A DNA stretch of 64,000 bases from Bradyrhizobium sp. CCBAU 53338 (GCF_015291665.1 NZ_CP030048.1:2604001-2668000); one strand, 5' to 3'. Positions 43,435 through 54,065 are shown, counted from the first letter of the stretch. Numbers and translations are program-made. The notes: generated by a model from the letters alone, not told the origin.

Positions 43435-46400
43435 TTATCCCAGCCGGCCCGCCGCATGTGCCAGCAGCGTGTAGACTAGACCCGTTTCCGAGGTCAGGTG
43501 GCTGCGCAGCTCCTGCGGGCCGCGACCGTCGCGGGCGACTTCGTCGAGCAGGCGTTCGAACTCGCCGATGTAGCGGTCGACCGTGCTCTTGAAGTTGCGG
43601 TCGGCGCGATACTTGCGGGCGACCTCGTCGAAGGCCTTCTGGCCGGCGGGCGTGTACAGGCGCTTGGTGAAGGCCTTGTTCTCGCCGCGCTGGTAGCGGT
43701 CCCACATCTCGGCGGCGAGGTTGCGGTCCATCAGCCGGCCGATGTCGAGCGACAGCGATTCCAGCGGATTGCTGCTGGCCTGCGGGGCCTGCGGCTGCGG
43801 CGCGGGTGCAGCCTGCTGGCGGCCACGCGGGGCCTCGCGACCGGCCGGAGCAGCCGGGGCGGCGTCCGTGCGGTTCAGGAGATCCGACAGCCAGCCGTCG
43901 CGTCCCTGGTCGTTGCCGCCAGGGGCGACCGGCGGGGCCTCGGTGCGACGCGAGGCGGCGGGCATGCCGAGGTCCGGCGGCGGCAGCGTCGAGGCGCTGC
44001 CGGTGTCGCGGCTGCGGGTCTCGGCGGTGCGGCTGCCCGCGGTCGCCATCATCGGCTCTTCCTGGCGCTGGACGGCGACGGACGCGCGGCCCGTCGTGGT
44101 GACGTCGAGGCCGCGGCCGTGCTGGGCCACGATGCGGTTGAGCTCGGCGAGCGCCTCGATCTGGTCGACGATCACCTTGCGCATCTGCGCGGTGCTCTCG
44201 GCGGCCTCCTGCGGCATCTCGAGCACGCCGCGGCGCAGCTCGTTGCGGGTGGCTTCGAGCTCGTTGTGCATCTCGAACGCCATCTGCTTCATGCTGGAGA
44301 CGAGGTTGCCGAACTTCTCGGTCGACTGCTTGAACATCGCATCCGCCTCGTCGGTGGTCTGGCGGTAGATGTCGTGCATGGCCTCGATGGTCTGGCGGTG
44401 CTCCTCTTCGGACGCCGACCGCACCGCCTCGAACTGGCGGGTGATCGCGGCCGAGCCTGCGCCGGCGGTCTCGGCGACCACGCGGGCGATGTCGCGGGCA
44501 CGCTCTTCGGCCGCAGCGAGCGACTCATCGAGCAGTCCGGTGAAGCGCGACAGGCGCTGGTCGAGATCGGCGGTGCGCAGGTCGATGGTGCTGACGAGCG
44601 ATTCCAGCGCCGCCTTGCGTTCGGCAAGCGAGGCGGTGGTGTTCTTGTTGCTCTGCTCGACGACCTGCGCGGCATCGACCAGGGCCTTGCCGTGCGCGTC
44701 GAACTGGGTCGACAGCTCGCCGAGGTCCTGGAGCGCCCGCGTGGTCTTCGTGTTGAAGACGTTGAGCTGGTCTTCCAGGTTCTGCGTCGCAGCGCCGTTG
44801 CGCGAGGTGACGTCGTTCATCGCCGAGACGAAGTCGGCGACGCGCGTCACCAGCGCCCGCTCGAGCGAGTTGAGGTTGTCGTGCGCACCGGTCAGCACCT
44901 CCTGGAGGAGGATGTTGCCTTCGCGCAGGCGCTCGAACAGGGCCACGGTGTCGGTGCGCAGGATCTTGCTGGTCTCCTGCATTTCGGTGACGGCCGCGAT
45001 CGAGACCTGGCGCGACTGGTCGATCGCCGCGCGCGAGGCCGACTCGAGGTCCTTCAGAGACTTGCCGACCGCGCTGGTCGCGATCTCGCTCGCCGCGTTG
45101 ATGGTGCGGGCGACCTCGTTGCCGTTGCCCATCATGGTCTGCGAGAAGGCATGGCCGCGCGTCTCGATCGACTTCAGCGCGTCGGAGGTGACGCGGTCGA
45201 TGTCGAGCGTGAGCTGGCTGGTCTTCGAGCCGATCGCGTCCACGAGCGAGCCCCGCTTGGCGTCGATCATGTTCGAGAGGCGGTCGGCCTGCTGCTGCAC
45301 GTAGGTGACGATCTCGTCGGTCTTGCCGGTCATGGCCTGGCCGAAGCTGGAGCTGGCGGCGAGCACCGAGCGCTCGATGTCGGCCGAGCTCGACTTGACC
45401 CGCGAGCTCGCCTCGTTGGAGGCGGAGATCAGCGCGTTCTGGGCGTTGAGCGCGCTGGTCTGGATGTCGTTGGTCGCGTTCGACGTCGCCGTGCTCAGCG
45501 CGCGCTCGATCTCGGTCGAGATCGTGCGGATCTGGCTGGCGGCATCCGCCGAGCTCGAGGTCAGCGAGGTCTGGGCCTCGCGGGCGCTGTTGAGGATGGT
45601 CGAGGCGGTGTCGGCGCCGACCGAGGTCAGCGTGCGCTCGATGTCCGTCGTGAGCGACTTGATCTGGCTCGCCGCGTCGGTCGAGGCGGAGATCAGCGTG
45701 CCCTGGGCCTCACGCACGCCGCTGGTGAGGGCCTCGATGGTGGCGCCGCCGGCGGTCGCCAGCGCGCGCTGCATCTCGGCCGCGAGCGAGCGGACCTGGC
45801 CGGTTTGCTCTGCGGAGACAGCAAGAAGGGTGCTCTGGGCGTCGCGGGCGCTCGCCGTGATCGTCTCGGCGGTGGTCTGGCCGACCTGCGAGAGCGAGCG
45901 GTGCACTTCGGCCGCGAGCGACTTCACCTGGCTCGCCGCATCCGAGGACGCATTGACCAGCGTGCTCTGGGCTTCACGCGCGCCGGTCATGATGGTCTCG
46001 GCGGTCGATGTGCCAGCCATCGAGAGCGAACGCTGCACGTCCGAGGACAGCGCCTTGATCTGGTTGGCGGTCTCGGTCGAGGCCGCGATCAGCGTGCCCT
46101 GCGCATCGCGGGCACCGGCGGTGATCGATTCCGCCGTCGAGGTGCCGGCCAGCGACAGCGAGCGCTGCACGTCGGCGGTGAGCGTCTTGACGAGGTTGGC
46201 CGCGTCCGAGGAGGCGGTGACGAGCGTGGTCTGCACCTCGCGGGCGCCGGCCAGGATCGAGGCCGCGGTGGCCGAGCCGGCTGCGGACAGCGTGCGTTCG
46301 ACGTCGGTGGCGAGGCCCTTGATCTGGTTGGCGGCATCGCCCGAGGCCGCGACCAGGCTCGACTGTGCCTCGCGGGCGCTGGTCAGGATCGAGTTCGCAG

Positions 46401-49152
46401 CACCGGTGCCGACCGCGGTCAGCGCATGCTCGACCTCGGCGGAGGTCATCCTGAGCTGGGCGTTGACGTCCGAGGAGACCGTCATCAGCGACTGCTGCGC
46501 AGTGCGCGCTCCGGTCTGGATCGTCTCGCTGGTGTTGACCACGAGGTTGGTGAGCGAGCGCTCGGCGTCCTCGACATGCGAGCGGATCGCGGTCGAGATC
46601 ATCTCGGCGCGGGACATCATGTCCTCGCTGGCCTGGCGGCCGCTGTTTTCGATGCGGCCGGCGACGGCCTCGACGCGCGAGCCGAGCAGGTCCTCGAACT
46701 GCGCCACGCGGACGTCGATGTCGTTGGCAACCGAACCGACCTTGGTCTCGATCGCCTGGTGGATATCCTGGAAGCGCGCCGTGACCGTGTCGGTCAGGTG
46801 CATGCTGCGTCCGTCGATGAGGTCGGCGACTCCGGTGATGCGGCGGTCGACCGCCTCGATCGCCTGCGCGGTGCCGTCCGTGAGCGTCGAGGTCAGCAAA
46901 GTGAGGCGGGTGTCGATCGACTGCACGGCCTGCGAGGCGCCGTTGGTCAGCGCCGAGGTCAGGTAGGTCAGGCGGGAGTCGATGGATTCGAGCGCCTGCG
47001 TCGCACCGCCCGTGAGGGTGGTGGTGAGATGGGTCAGGCGGGTATCGATCGACTGGATCGTCTGCGAGGCGCCGTCGGTCAGCGACGTCGTGAGGTGGGT
47101 CAGGCGGCCGTCGATGGATTCGAGCGCCTGCGCCGCACCGCCGGTGAGGGTGGCGGTGAGGTGGGTGAGGCGGGAGTCGATCGAGTGGATCGCCTGCGTC
47201 GCACCGTCGGTCAGCGTCGTGGACAGCGTGTTGAGACGGCCGTCGATGGTCTCGGTGACGGACTTCGCACGGGCATCGAACGACTGCTCGAGCGCGCCGA
47301 CGCGGCCGCCGAGCTGCTGGTCGAAGGTCTTGATGTGACCCTCGATGGTGCCGTCGAGGTTGGCGATCTTGCCGTTCAGCGAGGCGTCGAGATGGTTGAC
47401 GCGTTCGCCGATCGTGGTCTCGAACTGCACCAGGCGCTGGTCGAGAATGGCCGTGATCTCGCCGCCGTTGGAGGTGAAGCGGGTGTCGAAATTGTCCACA
47501 TAGGTCTTCAGCGATTCATGGATGTCATGCGTGCGCTGGCCCATGCGCTCGACGATCTCGCCGCCGAAGGTCTTCACGGTGCGGTCGAACTCGGAGATGT
47601 GGCGCGTGATCAGGGCGCCCAGCGTGCCGGAATCGCGGGCGAACTTCTCGACCAGCTCGGAACCCTGGTTCTTCACCAGTTCGTCGAACGCGCTCATCTG
47701 GAGCGAGAGCGAGTCGTGCGCGGTCTCGGTCTGGCTGACGACCTTGGCGACGAGCGTGTTGACGGTGGCGTCGAGCGCCTCGCTCGCCTTGTCGCCCGAG
47801 GTCATGATCTGGCCTGCGAGGCGGTTGCCGGCGTCGTCGATCTTGGCGGAGATGTCGTTGGAGCGCAGCTCGAGCTCGAGCAGCAGCGAGTCCGACGAGT
47901 TCTTCAAGCTGTCGTGCACCTGCTCGGTGCGCTCGGAGATGCCGTCCACGATCGCGGCGGAACGCTGCTCGAACTCGCCGGTGATGCGGTCGATACGCTC
48001 GTTCAGCATCTCGTGGACGCGGTCGGCGAGGTCGACGAACTCGTCGTGGACGTGGCCGGTCTTGAAGTTGAGGCTGGTGGTCAGCCGCTCGCTGGCGTCG
48101 AGCACCGCGCGCGTGGTCTCGGCGCTGGCCTCCTCGAGGCGGTCGAGCAGGTCGCCGCCGCGCTCGCCGAGCGCCAGGATCATGTTGTCGCCGGCATGGC
48201 TCAGCGCGCCGGTGATGTGGGCGCCGCGCTCTTCCAGCGCGCCGGTGATGGATTTCGCGACCTCGTCGACGCGCGAGGCGATCGCGTCCGAGATCAGTGC
48301 GATGTCGTGGCGCAGGTCGATCTGCACGCCGGAAATGGCGCTGCGGACCTGCTCGGCCTGGCCGACCAGGTTGTCGCGCTGATGCGCGATGTCCTGGAGC
48401 AGGGCGCGGATGCGCACTTCGTTGTCGGAATAGGCGCGCTCGAGCGCGGCAACCTCGTTGGCGACCAGTGTCTCGAGCTCGCCGGCACGCGCGATGGCGC
48501 GCTCGATGCCGTCGCCCATCGCCGCGACTTCGCGGCGGATGGCCTGGCCGACGGTGACCATGGAATCGGACGCCGAGCCTTCGGGCTCGGAGAAGCGGAT
48601 CGCGACCTGCGCCATCGCCTGAGCGACCTGGCTCATCTGCTGGCCGCGCCAGACGAGACTGGCGAGGAAATAGAACAGCATGATCGGCGCGAAGAACATG
48701 GTGACGAGGCCGGCGATCGCCAGCACGCCGCCGCTCTCGCCCATGGCGGCACGGATCGAGGGCAGGAAGCCGACCGTCAGCGCGGCGCAGGCGGCGAGCC
48801 AGATCACGGTGAAGATGGTCGCGCCGGTGTAGATGTTGCGGGCGGGGCGGCCCGTTTGCAGCGACTGGAGCAGCTGGCCGATGGTCTCGCGGTCGTCATT
48901 GGCCGCACGGCGCGAGGTGCGCGGTTCCTCGATGGAATCGAACACGGCGCGCTCGTTGGCGGCAGGCCGCGGCTCGAAGGTCGGCTCGTCGAACGCCGGA
49001 GGTGCGGGCGGCGCGACCGACGGCGCCGCTTCGTTGCGCATCGACGCGTTGCGGCTGGTATCGGCCGCCGTGTCGCTGATGTTGAGGGCTTCCTGGATCG
49101 CAGAAAGCGCAACTTCTGTGGGGTCTTTGACCTTTTTGGGAGTGTTGGCCAT
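43435..49152 (-). CDS. Giant apolipoprotein-like coiled-coil membrane protein, probable growth pole ring (GPR) homologue
   Basis: A 1905-residue protein. Residues 1-105 are Ala/Pro-rich and cytoplasmic; helices at ~110-131 and ~142-166 form a hairpin anchor. The rest is almost entirely helical, up to a short C-terminal domain (~1790-1905, SLDIGRLMDRNLAAEMWDRY to LLAHAAGRLG). Two repeat arrays stand out: 22-residue units such as SIDSRLTHLTATLTGG (~656-770) and about nine 44-residue units such as AREAQSSLVAASGDAANQIK (~870-1270). Both are multiples of 11, the apolipoprotein hendecad period. Size, anchor and apolipoprotein character match the Agrobacterium GPR protein, which forms a ring at the growing pole, and relate to Caulobacter TipN. 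Homology is inferred from features. Confidence 0.75.
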   Translation of the reverse strand: MANTPKKVKDPTEVALSAIQEALNISDTAADTSRNASMRNEAAPSVAPPAPPAFDEPTFEPRPAANERAVFDSIEEPRTSRRAANDDRETIGQLLQSLQTGRPARNIYTGATIFTVIWLAACAALTVGFLPSIRAAMGESGGVLAIAGLVTMFFAPIMLFYFLASLVWRGQQMSQVAQAMAQVAIRFSEPEGSASDSMVTVGQAIRREVAAMGDGIERAIARAGELETLVANEVAALERAYSDNEVRIRALLQDIAHQRDNLVGQAEQVRSAISGVQIDLRHDIALISDAIASRVDEVAKSITGALEERGAHITGALSHAGDNMILALGERGGDLLDRLEEASAETTRAVLDASERLTTSLNFKTGHVHDEFVDLADRVHEMLNERIDRITGEFEQRSAAIVDGISERTEQVHDSLKNSSDSLLLELELRSNDISAKIDDAGNRLAGQIMTSGDKASEALDATVNTLVAKVVSQTETAHDSLSLQMSAFDELVKNQGSELVEKFARDSGTLGALITRHISEFDRTVKTFGGEIVERMGQRTHDIHESLKTYVDNFDTRFTSNGGEITAILDQRLVQFETTIGERVNHLDASLNGKIANLDGTIEGHIKTFDQQLGGRVGALEQSFDARAKSVTETIDGRLNTLSTTLTDGATQAIHSIDSRLTHLTATLTGGAAQALESIDGRLTHLTTSLTDGASQTIQSIDTRLTHLTTTLTGGATQALESIDSRLTYLTSALTNGASQAVQSIDTRLTLLTSTLTDGTAQAIEAVDRRITGVADLIDGRSMHLTDTVTARFQDIHQAIETKVGSVANDIDVRVAQFEDLLGSRVEAVAGRIENSGRQASEDMMSRAEMISTAIRSHVEDAERSLTNLVVNTSETIQTGARTAQQSLMTVSSDVNAQLRMTSAEVEHALTAVGTGAANSILTSAREAQSSLVAASGDAANQIKGLATDVERTLSAAGSATAASILAGAREVQTTLVTASSDAANLVKTLTADVQRSLSLAGTSTAESITAGARDAQGTLIAASTETANQIKALSSDVQRSLSMAGTSTAETIMTGAREAQSTLVNASSDAASQVKSLAAEVHRSLSQVGQTTAETITASARDAQSTLLAVSAEQTGQVRSLAAEMQRALATAGGATIEALTSGVREAQGTLISASTDAASQIKSLTTDIERTLTSVGADTASTILNSAREAQTSLTSSSADAASQIRTISTEIERALSTATSNATNDIQTSALNAQNALISASNEASSRVKSSSADIERSVLAASSSFGQAMTGKTDEIVTYVQQQADRLSNMIDAKRGSLVDAIGSKTSQLTLDIDRVTSDALKSIETRGHAFSQTMMGNGNEVARTINAASEIATSAVGKSLKDLESASRAAIDQSRQVSIAAVTEMQETSKILRTDTVALFERLREGNILLQEVLTGAHDNLNSLERALVTRVADFVSAMNDVTSRNGAATQNLEDQLNVFNTKTTRALQDLGELSTQFDAHGKALVDAAQVVEQSNKNTTASLAERKAALESLVSTIDLRTADLDQRLSRFTGLLDESLAAAEERARDIARVVAETAGAGSAAITRQFEAVRSASEEEHRQTIEAMHDIYRQTTDEADAMFKQSTEKFGNLVSSMKQMAFEMHNELEATRNELRRGVLEMPQEAAESTAQMRKVIVDQIEALAELNRIVAQHGRGLDVTTTGRASVAVQRQEEPMMATAGSRTAETRSRDTGSASTLPPPDLGMPAASRRTEAPPVAPGGNDQGRDGWLSDLLNRTDAAPAAPAGREAPRGRQQAAPAPQPQAPQASSNPLESLSLDIGRLMDRNLAAEMWDRYQRGENKAFTKRLYTPAGQKAFDEVARKYRADRNFKSTVDRYIGEFERLLDEVARDGRGPQELRSHLTSETGLVYTLLAHAAGRLG

Positions 49153-49574
49153 GTTCAGTCCGAGCCCTCGTTACTTTTACGCGTCCCCCCGCGAGCCCTG
49201 CGCGCTACGCAAGCCCACAGACCGGATTATGCCGCTTGCGCGGATCTCCGAGCCGTTCCCACCCGGACGGCTTGTCCGCCAATTTCCGCAACATCCTATT
49301 GGCAGAGCGTCGCGAATGAAATGCCCGCGATTAAGACATTCTTAATCATCGTTAACAGGAATGCGCCGTAACACCTTAGGCCTAAATGAAATTCTCCACC
49401 GGACTAGGCCAATTGCGGCAACTTTTCGTCAATAAACGGGCGGATTTGCGTAAAACGGCCCGAACACTTCGTTAACCATTTTCGTGCTTCGGTGGGCGGA
49501 ACCGCCGGACCGGCGGACCATCGCGCGATGCCGGGGCCTGCGCCATGACGCCTGAACTGCAACGGATGGACTGA
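49153..49574. other. 422-bp divergent intergenic region
   Basis: Lies between the giant pole protein (minus) and the Hpt gene (plus). It is AT-richer than its surroundings around 49320-49490 and contains several GTTAA words, including the CtrA box noted separately. I see no small ORF or terminator here. Confidence 0.5.
49331..49345. promoter_or_regulatory. CtrA-type box TTAA-N7-TTAA
   Basis: TTAAGACATTCTTAA is a perfect match to the full CtrA recognition site. An overlapping TTAA-N6-TTAA is at 49342-49355. It is ~180 bases upstream of the pole-protein gene and ~230 bases upstream of the Hpt gene, so cell-cycle control of either is plausible. Confidence 0.55.
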
Positions 49575-49919
49575 ATGCCCTCGCCCCCGCTTGCGCCCAT
49601 CGACAGCCCGCTCGACCTCGACCACCTCTCGCGCATGACGCTCGGCGAGGCCGAGCTGGAGCAGGAAGTGCTGGCGATGTTCGCCGAGCAGGCCGTCCGC
49701 CTGATCGCGGCAATGGCGGCGCTGCCGGCCGAGACCGGCGCGCTCGCGCACAAGCTCAAAGGCTCGGCACGCGGGATCGGCGCCTTTGCGGTCGCGGATG
49801 CCGCCGCGAGCCTCGAGACCGCGGTCCGGATCGGCCACAACCAGCCCCATGCCCTTGCTGCGCTGAAAGAGGCGGTCGCCGAGGTTCGCGCGGCGATTGC
49901 GGCAATTCTCAAGCACTAG
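49575..49919 (+). CDS. Hpt-domain phosphotransfer protein
   Basis: A 114-residue single-domain histidine phosphotransferase. The phospho-accepting His is in LAHKLKGSARGIGA, the family HxxKG core. It would relay phosphate between a hybrid kinase and a regulator. Two hybrid kinases with receiver domains are in this window, but pairing is unknown. It is divergent from the giant pole protein across a region containing a CtrA box, so a link to cell-cycle phosphorelays is worth considering. Confidence 0.88.
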   Translation: MPSPPLAPIDSPLDLDHLSRMTLGEAELEQEVLAMFAEQAVRLIAAMAALPAETGALAHKLKGSARGIGAFAVADAAASLETAVRIGHNQPHALAALKEAVAEVRAAIAAILKH

Positions 49920-49964
49920 GCCGGTCCTGCTTCAGCAGGGGCGGCCTGTGCATGGTCTTCTGTT

Positions 49965-50015
49965 TTGACGCAATTTCTTCCCGCGAACCGCTCCCCACTT
50001 CGCTTGAAAACGCTA
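49965..50015. repeat. Dispersed repeat, copy B (CGCGAACCG type)
   Basis: Begins TTGACGCAATTTC, contains CGCGAACCG and CCACTTCG, and ends GAAAACGCTAT. It aligns with copy A at 39051-39100 over ~50 bases with a 2-base gap. It sits ~80 bases before the ferredoxin start. Confidence 0.65.
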
Positions 50016-50091
50016 TGGCGCGGCCCGGAGCGACCCGTTATAGGACACCCGGACCCTCCATTTTCCCCAGATCGCGGCAGCACGAGAACAC

Positions 50092-50412
50092 ATGGCCAAA
50101 ATTCACTTTGTCGACCACAAGGGCGAAACCCGCACGGTGGAAATTGAGAACGGCGCGACCGTGATGGAAGGCGCCATCCGCAACAGCATCCCCGGTATCG
50201 AAGCCGAGTGCGGCGGCGCCTGCGCCTGCGCGACCTGCCATGTCTATGTCGACGAAGCCTGGCGCGAGAAGGTCGGCAGCCCGACGCCGATGGAAGAAGA
50301 CATGCTCGACTTCGGCTTCGACGTGCGCCCGAACTCGCGCCTGTCCTGCCAGATCAAGGTCTCCGACGAGCTCGACGGTCTCGTCGTGTCGACGCCGGAG
50401 CGTCAGGCCTGA
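50092..50412 (+). CDS. Adrenodoxin-type 2Fe-2S ferredoxin
   Basis: A 106-residue ferredoxin. The cluster cysteines are in [15 protein letters not shown] and RLSCQIKV, following the C-x5-C-x2-C-xn-C pattern of adrenodoxin/putidaredoxin-type (ISC Fdx) proteins. It would deliver electrons for P450s or Fe-S assembly. A TrxR-like ferredoxin reductase gene lies 0.7 kb away at 51146, a possible partner. Confidence 0.92.
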   Translation: MAKIHFVDHKGETRTVEIENGATVMEGAIRNSIPGIEAECGGACACATCHVYVDEAWREKVGSPTPMEEDMLDFGFDVRPNSRLSCQIKVSDELDGLVVSTPERQA

Positions 50413-50496
50413 TCGTTCTCTTCAAGAGTGCATGATCTTTCCGGGAGACCGCTACGCAGTTTGCGCCAACCCGGCCCTGCAGGTCCGGATCATGCA

Positions 50497-50964
50497 TCAG
50501 GAACTCGGCCGCGCGACCTCGATGCCGTGCTTGTGCCAGGGTTTGAACTTCGCGATCACTTCAGGGGGCAGCGGTGCAGGACGGCGCGCCGCCTCGTCGA
50601 GCAGGACGCCGACTGAAATGGCTGACGCGATGCACGTCCCGTTCGAAAACACGACCTGCTCGAACGTTACCGACGTACGCCCGAGCTTCACGACGCCAAG
50701 GCCGAGCTCGATCGTGTTCGGCCAGTGCAGCTCGGCGCGGAAATGCATGTCGAGCCGCACCATGATCCAGGCGAAGCCCGGCGGGGTCAGCCCGTATTGG
50801 GGAAGCTTCATCAGCGTGACACGGCCGGTCTCGAAATAGGTGGCATAGACCGCGTTGTTGACGTGCTGGTTCGGATCGAGATCGCCGAAGCGGACGTTGT
50901 CGCTGAGGCGAAATGGGAAGTCCTCCAGGCGCGGCGTCGTGTCGAGGCGGCTTGGTGCGTTCAC
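50497..50964 (-). CDS. Hot-dog-fold acyl-CoA thioesterase (4-HBT/YbgC-like)
   Basis: A 155-residue thioesterase. The catalytic region RFGDLDPNQHVNNAVYATYF matches the 4-hydroxybenzoyl-CoA thioesterase-like family, with the active-site Asp in FGDLDPNQHVNN. Substrate unknown: short or medium acyl-CoA or aromatic CoA. Gene stands alone. Confidence 0.85.
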   Translation of the reverse strand: MNAPSRLDTTPRLEDFPFRLSDNVRFGDLDPNQHVNNAVYATYFETGRVTLMKLPQYGLTPPGFAWIMVRLDMHFRAELHWPNTIELGLGVVKLGRTSVTFEQVVFSNGTCIASAISVGVLLDEAARRPAPLPPEVIAKFKPWHKHGIEVARPSS

Positions 50965-51136
50965 CGATTGATCTCCGTCAAATCCAGCCCCGTTACAGCT
51001 CAGTTATTTTGACCCGGCAAGTGGGTGTGCTTGCGGGGCGCTCCTGCTTTTATGCCTTCCCTGATCCATCCCCGTTGGCTAGACAGGAAGGGTTCCTCTG
51101 CCCACAGGGCGCCGTCCAACCGACAACGACCGATAA

Positions 51137-52174
<1,038 letters not shown>

Positions 52175-52282
52175 CGACGGTGCGAACGGTGCCGCGGCGC
52201 CCCATGTTCCTGGTGCTGGAACCGTTCGCGAAATCGCCGTAGTCTGCGGCCATTGCAGTGGCGGCTCAGCAAGGTGATGATG

Positions 52283-52885
52283 ATGCGGAATCTCTTTTCC
52301 AGCTTTCGGCTGCTCCCGTTGCTCGCGCTCGTGCTGACGCTCGGCGCGGCAGGCCCGGCTCCGGCGCAAGCGCAGCAGCCAACCGCCGCGGGCCTCTGGC
52401 AGAAGGTCGAGGACGGCAAGCCGGTGGGCTGGTTCCTCTTCGTCGATCACAACGGCATCTTCGAAGGCGTCATTGCCAAGACCTTTCCGCGTCCGGGCGA
52501 CGACCCGAACGAGGCCTGCACGAAATGCACGGATGATCGCAAGAACCAGCCGGTGCTCGGGCTCTCCTTCATCCGCGACATGAAGCGCGACGGGCTGAAG
52601 TATGAGGGTGGCAACGTGGTCAATCCGCGCGACGGCAACATCTGGAAGGCCAAGATGACGGTGAGCCCGGACGGTCAGGTGCTGACCATGCGCGGCTATC
52701 TCGGTATTTCGCTGTTCGGCAAGGACGAGACCTGGCAGCGCCTGCCGGATTCCAGCATGGCCGAGGTCGACCCCGCGATCATCGCCAAATATCTTCCCGC
52801 GCAGGCTGCCGCGACTTCCCCGAAGGCTGCGCCTGCGGCCAAGAAGGGCGGAGGGATGATGATGGCGCCGGCAGCGAAGAAGTAG
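52283..52885 (+). CDS. Secreted DUF2147 protein
   Basis: A 200-residue exported protein: signal peptide (to GPAPAQAQQ), then a DUF2147 domain ([56 protein letters not shown]). A Lys/Ala-rich tail ends [14 protein letters not shown]. Three consecutive ATG codons occur at 52277-52285; the last fits AAGG best. The domain is common in alphaproteobacteria with unknown function. The inverted repeat GCGAACGGT/ACCGTTCGC (52182-52190, 52221-52229) lies upstream. Confidence 0.85.
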   Translation: MRNLFSSFRLLPLLALVLTLGAAGPAPAQAQQPTAAGLWQKVEDGKPVGWFLFVDHNGIFEGVIAKTFPRPGDDPNEACTKCTDDRKNQPVLGLSFIRDMKRDGLKYEGGNVVNPRDGNIWKAKMTVSPDGQVLTMRGYLGISLFGKDETWQRLPDSSMAEVDPAIIAKYLPAQAAATSPKAAPAAKKGGGMMMAPAAKK

Positions 52886-52919
52886 GCTTGCTTTCACACC
52901 GCGAAGAAGGCTGCGGGCA

Positions 52920-54065
52920 TCAATATGTCGCTGCCTTCTGGCAAGGCGCATAGAAGGTGCCGTTGCCGGCAGAGACCCGTTCGAGGCACTGCCGGGCATC
53001 GGTAATCTCGCCGTCGACCTGAAAATAATAAGCCTGAGATCCCAGGCTCAGGACGTAATGTCCCGGCGGAAGTTCGAGGTCTGTGTCGCTGGCGTGGAGC
53101 TCGTACATCTCGGCTTTTCCCGGAATCGGCGCGATCCGAAACGGATAGGAGAAGTTGCGGATGACGCCAGCGTCCTCTCCGCCACCCGACGTTTTCGTGG
53201 CGGCGTTGGTTGAAAACTCTCTGACCTTCGCAACCACCCGGACCTCGACGCGCTCCGGAATCACATCTAAAATATCCCGACGAAATATGATGAACTTGAC
53301 GCGGCCGCTCGACAGATGCGGTCGATCGGGCTTCTTGAACTCCGGTGAAATCGCGATGCGCATGTCCGGCGCCATCACGGCGATCGCGCTCAACTCGACC
53401 AACGATTTGTCGTCGATCAAGGCATAGATGCCGTAGTCGGTCGGAAGCACGCGCGCCGGCTGAGGCGGGCCAGGCGGCACCATTTCCGGCTTGGCGACCG
53501 TGATGGTGGACTCCGGCTTGGGCGCGACCAGAGCGATCTCGGGCGTCTGTGACGAGATCAGCCGGCGCAGCGCCGCGATCCTGTCTCGCTGCGAGACGAT
53601 CACGATGATTGCGCCAATGACGACCAGGATGGCAGCCGCACGCTTGATCACCGGCAGAAGCGGGCCCGAGGCCGCTGGCAGTTTGCTGCGGGACTTGCCG
53701 ATCGCCGACGGCAGGACGGTCGCATCGCCGGACACGAGAACACTGCCAGTTTCGGTCACCTTGGCCGACGGGAGCTGTTGTTGCGGCAAGCGCTCCAGCG
53801 GGGCCTGGTTGCGCGAGAACTTCTCGACGCCCTCGATCGCGACCTCGAGGGCCAGCTTCATCTGGTCGATGTTCTTGGTGTCGGCGTAGGTGAACTGCTC
53901 CTGGAGCTTGTAGCGGGCAAGATCGTAGACCATCTGCCGCCTGGCTTCGGCGTCGTCCTTGACCGTATCGAGCATGCGCGAAATCACCAGCGCAAACTGC
54001 ACCTGGTTTGCAGGCAGATCGGTCGGGTCCTGTTGACCGGGAAGCAGGTCTCTGGAGTCGCTCAT
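52920..54065 (-). CDS. Hypothetical single-pass membrane protein
   Basis: A 381-residue protein. Residues ~1-85 are helical and cytoplasmic (RMLDTVKDDAEARRQMVYDL); one helix is at ~138-160 (IKRAAAILVVIGAIIVIV); a Pro-rich stretch follows and then a ~180-residue extracytoplasmic domain of beta character (GRVKFIIFRRDILDVIPERV, PPGHYVLSLGSQAYYFQVDG) with two Cys near the C-terminus. I do not recognise the family, though similar unnamed proteins seem frequent in Bradyrhizobium. Divergent from the small secreted protein at 54406. Confidence 0.7.
   Translation of the reverse strand: MSDSRDLLPGQQDPTDLPANQVQFALVISRMLDTVKDDAEARRQMVYDLARYKLQEQFTYADTKNIDQMKLALEVAIEGVEKFSRNQAPLERLPQQQLPSAKVTETGSVLVSGDATVLPSAIGKSRSKLPAASGPLLPVIKRAAAILVVIGAIIVIVSQRDRIAALRRLISSQTPEIALVAPKPESTITVAKPEMVPPGPPQPARVLPTDYGIYALIDDKSLVELSAIAVMAPDMRIAISPEFKKPDRPHLSSGRVKFIIFRRDILDVIPERVEVRVVAKVREFSTNAATKTSGGGEDAGVIRNFSYPFRIAPIPGKAEMYELHASDTDLELPPGHYVLSLGSQAYYFQVDGEITDARQCLERVSAGNGTFYAPCQKAATY

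Noticed and set aside
45345..47200. Regular ~66-bp and ~132-bp DNA repeats, considered as CRISPR or satellite DNA.
   Set aside because: The repeats are in frame, diverge mostly at synonymous or conservative sites, and encode 22- and 44-residue helical units. There are no spacers.
43498..49371. A plus-strand reading frame of ~1957 codons opposite the giant pole protein.
   Set aside because: It is Arg/Gly/Asp/Val-rich with no hydrophobic core or domains. High-GC codon bias keeps the antisense frame open. The minus-strand frame has membrane helices, 11-residue periodic repeats and a proper terminator.
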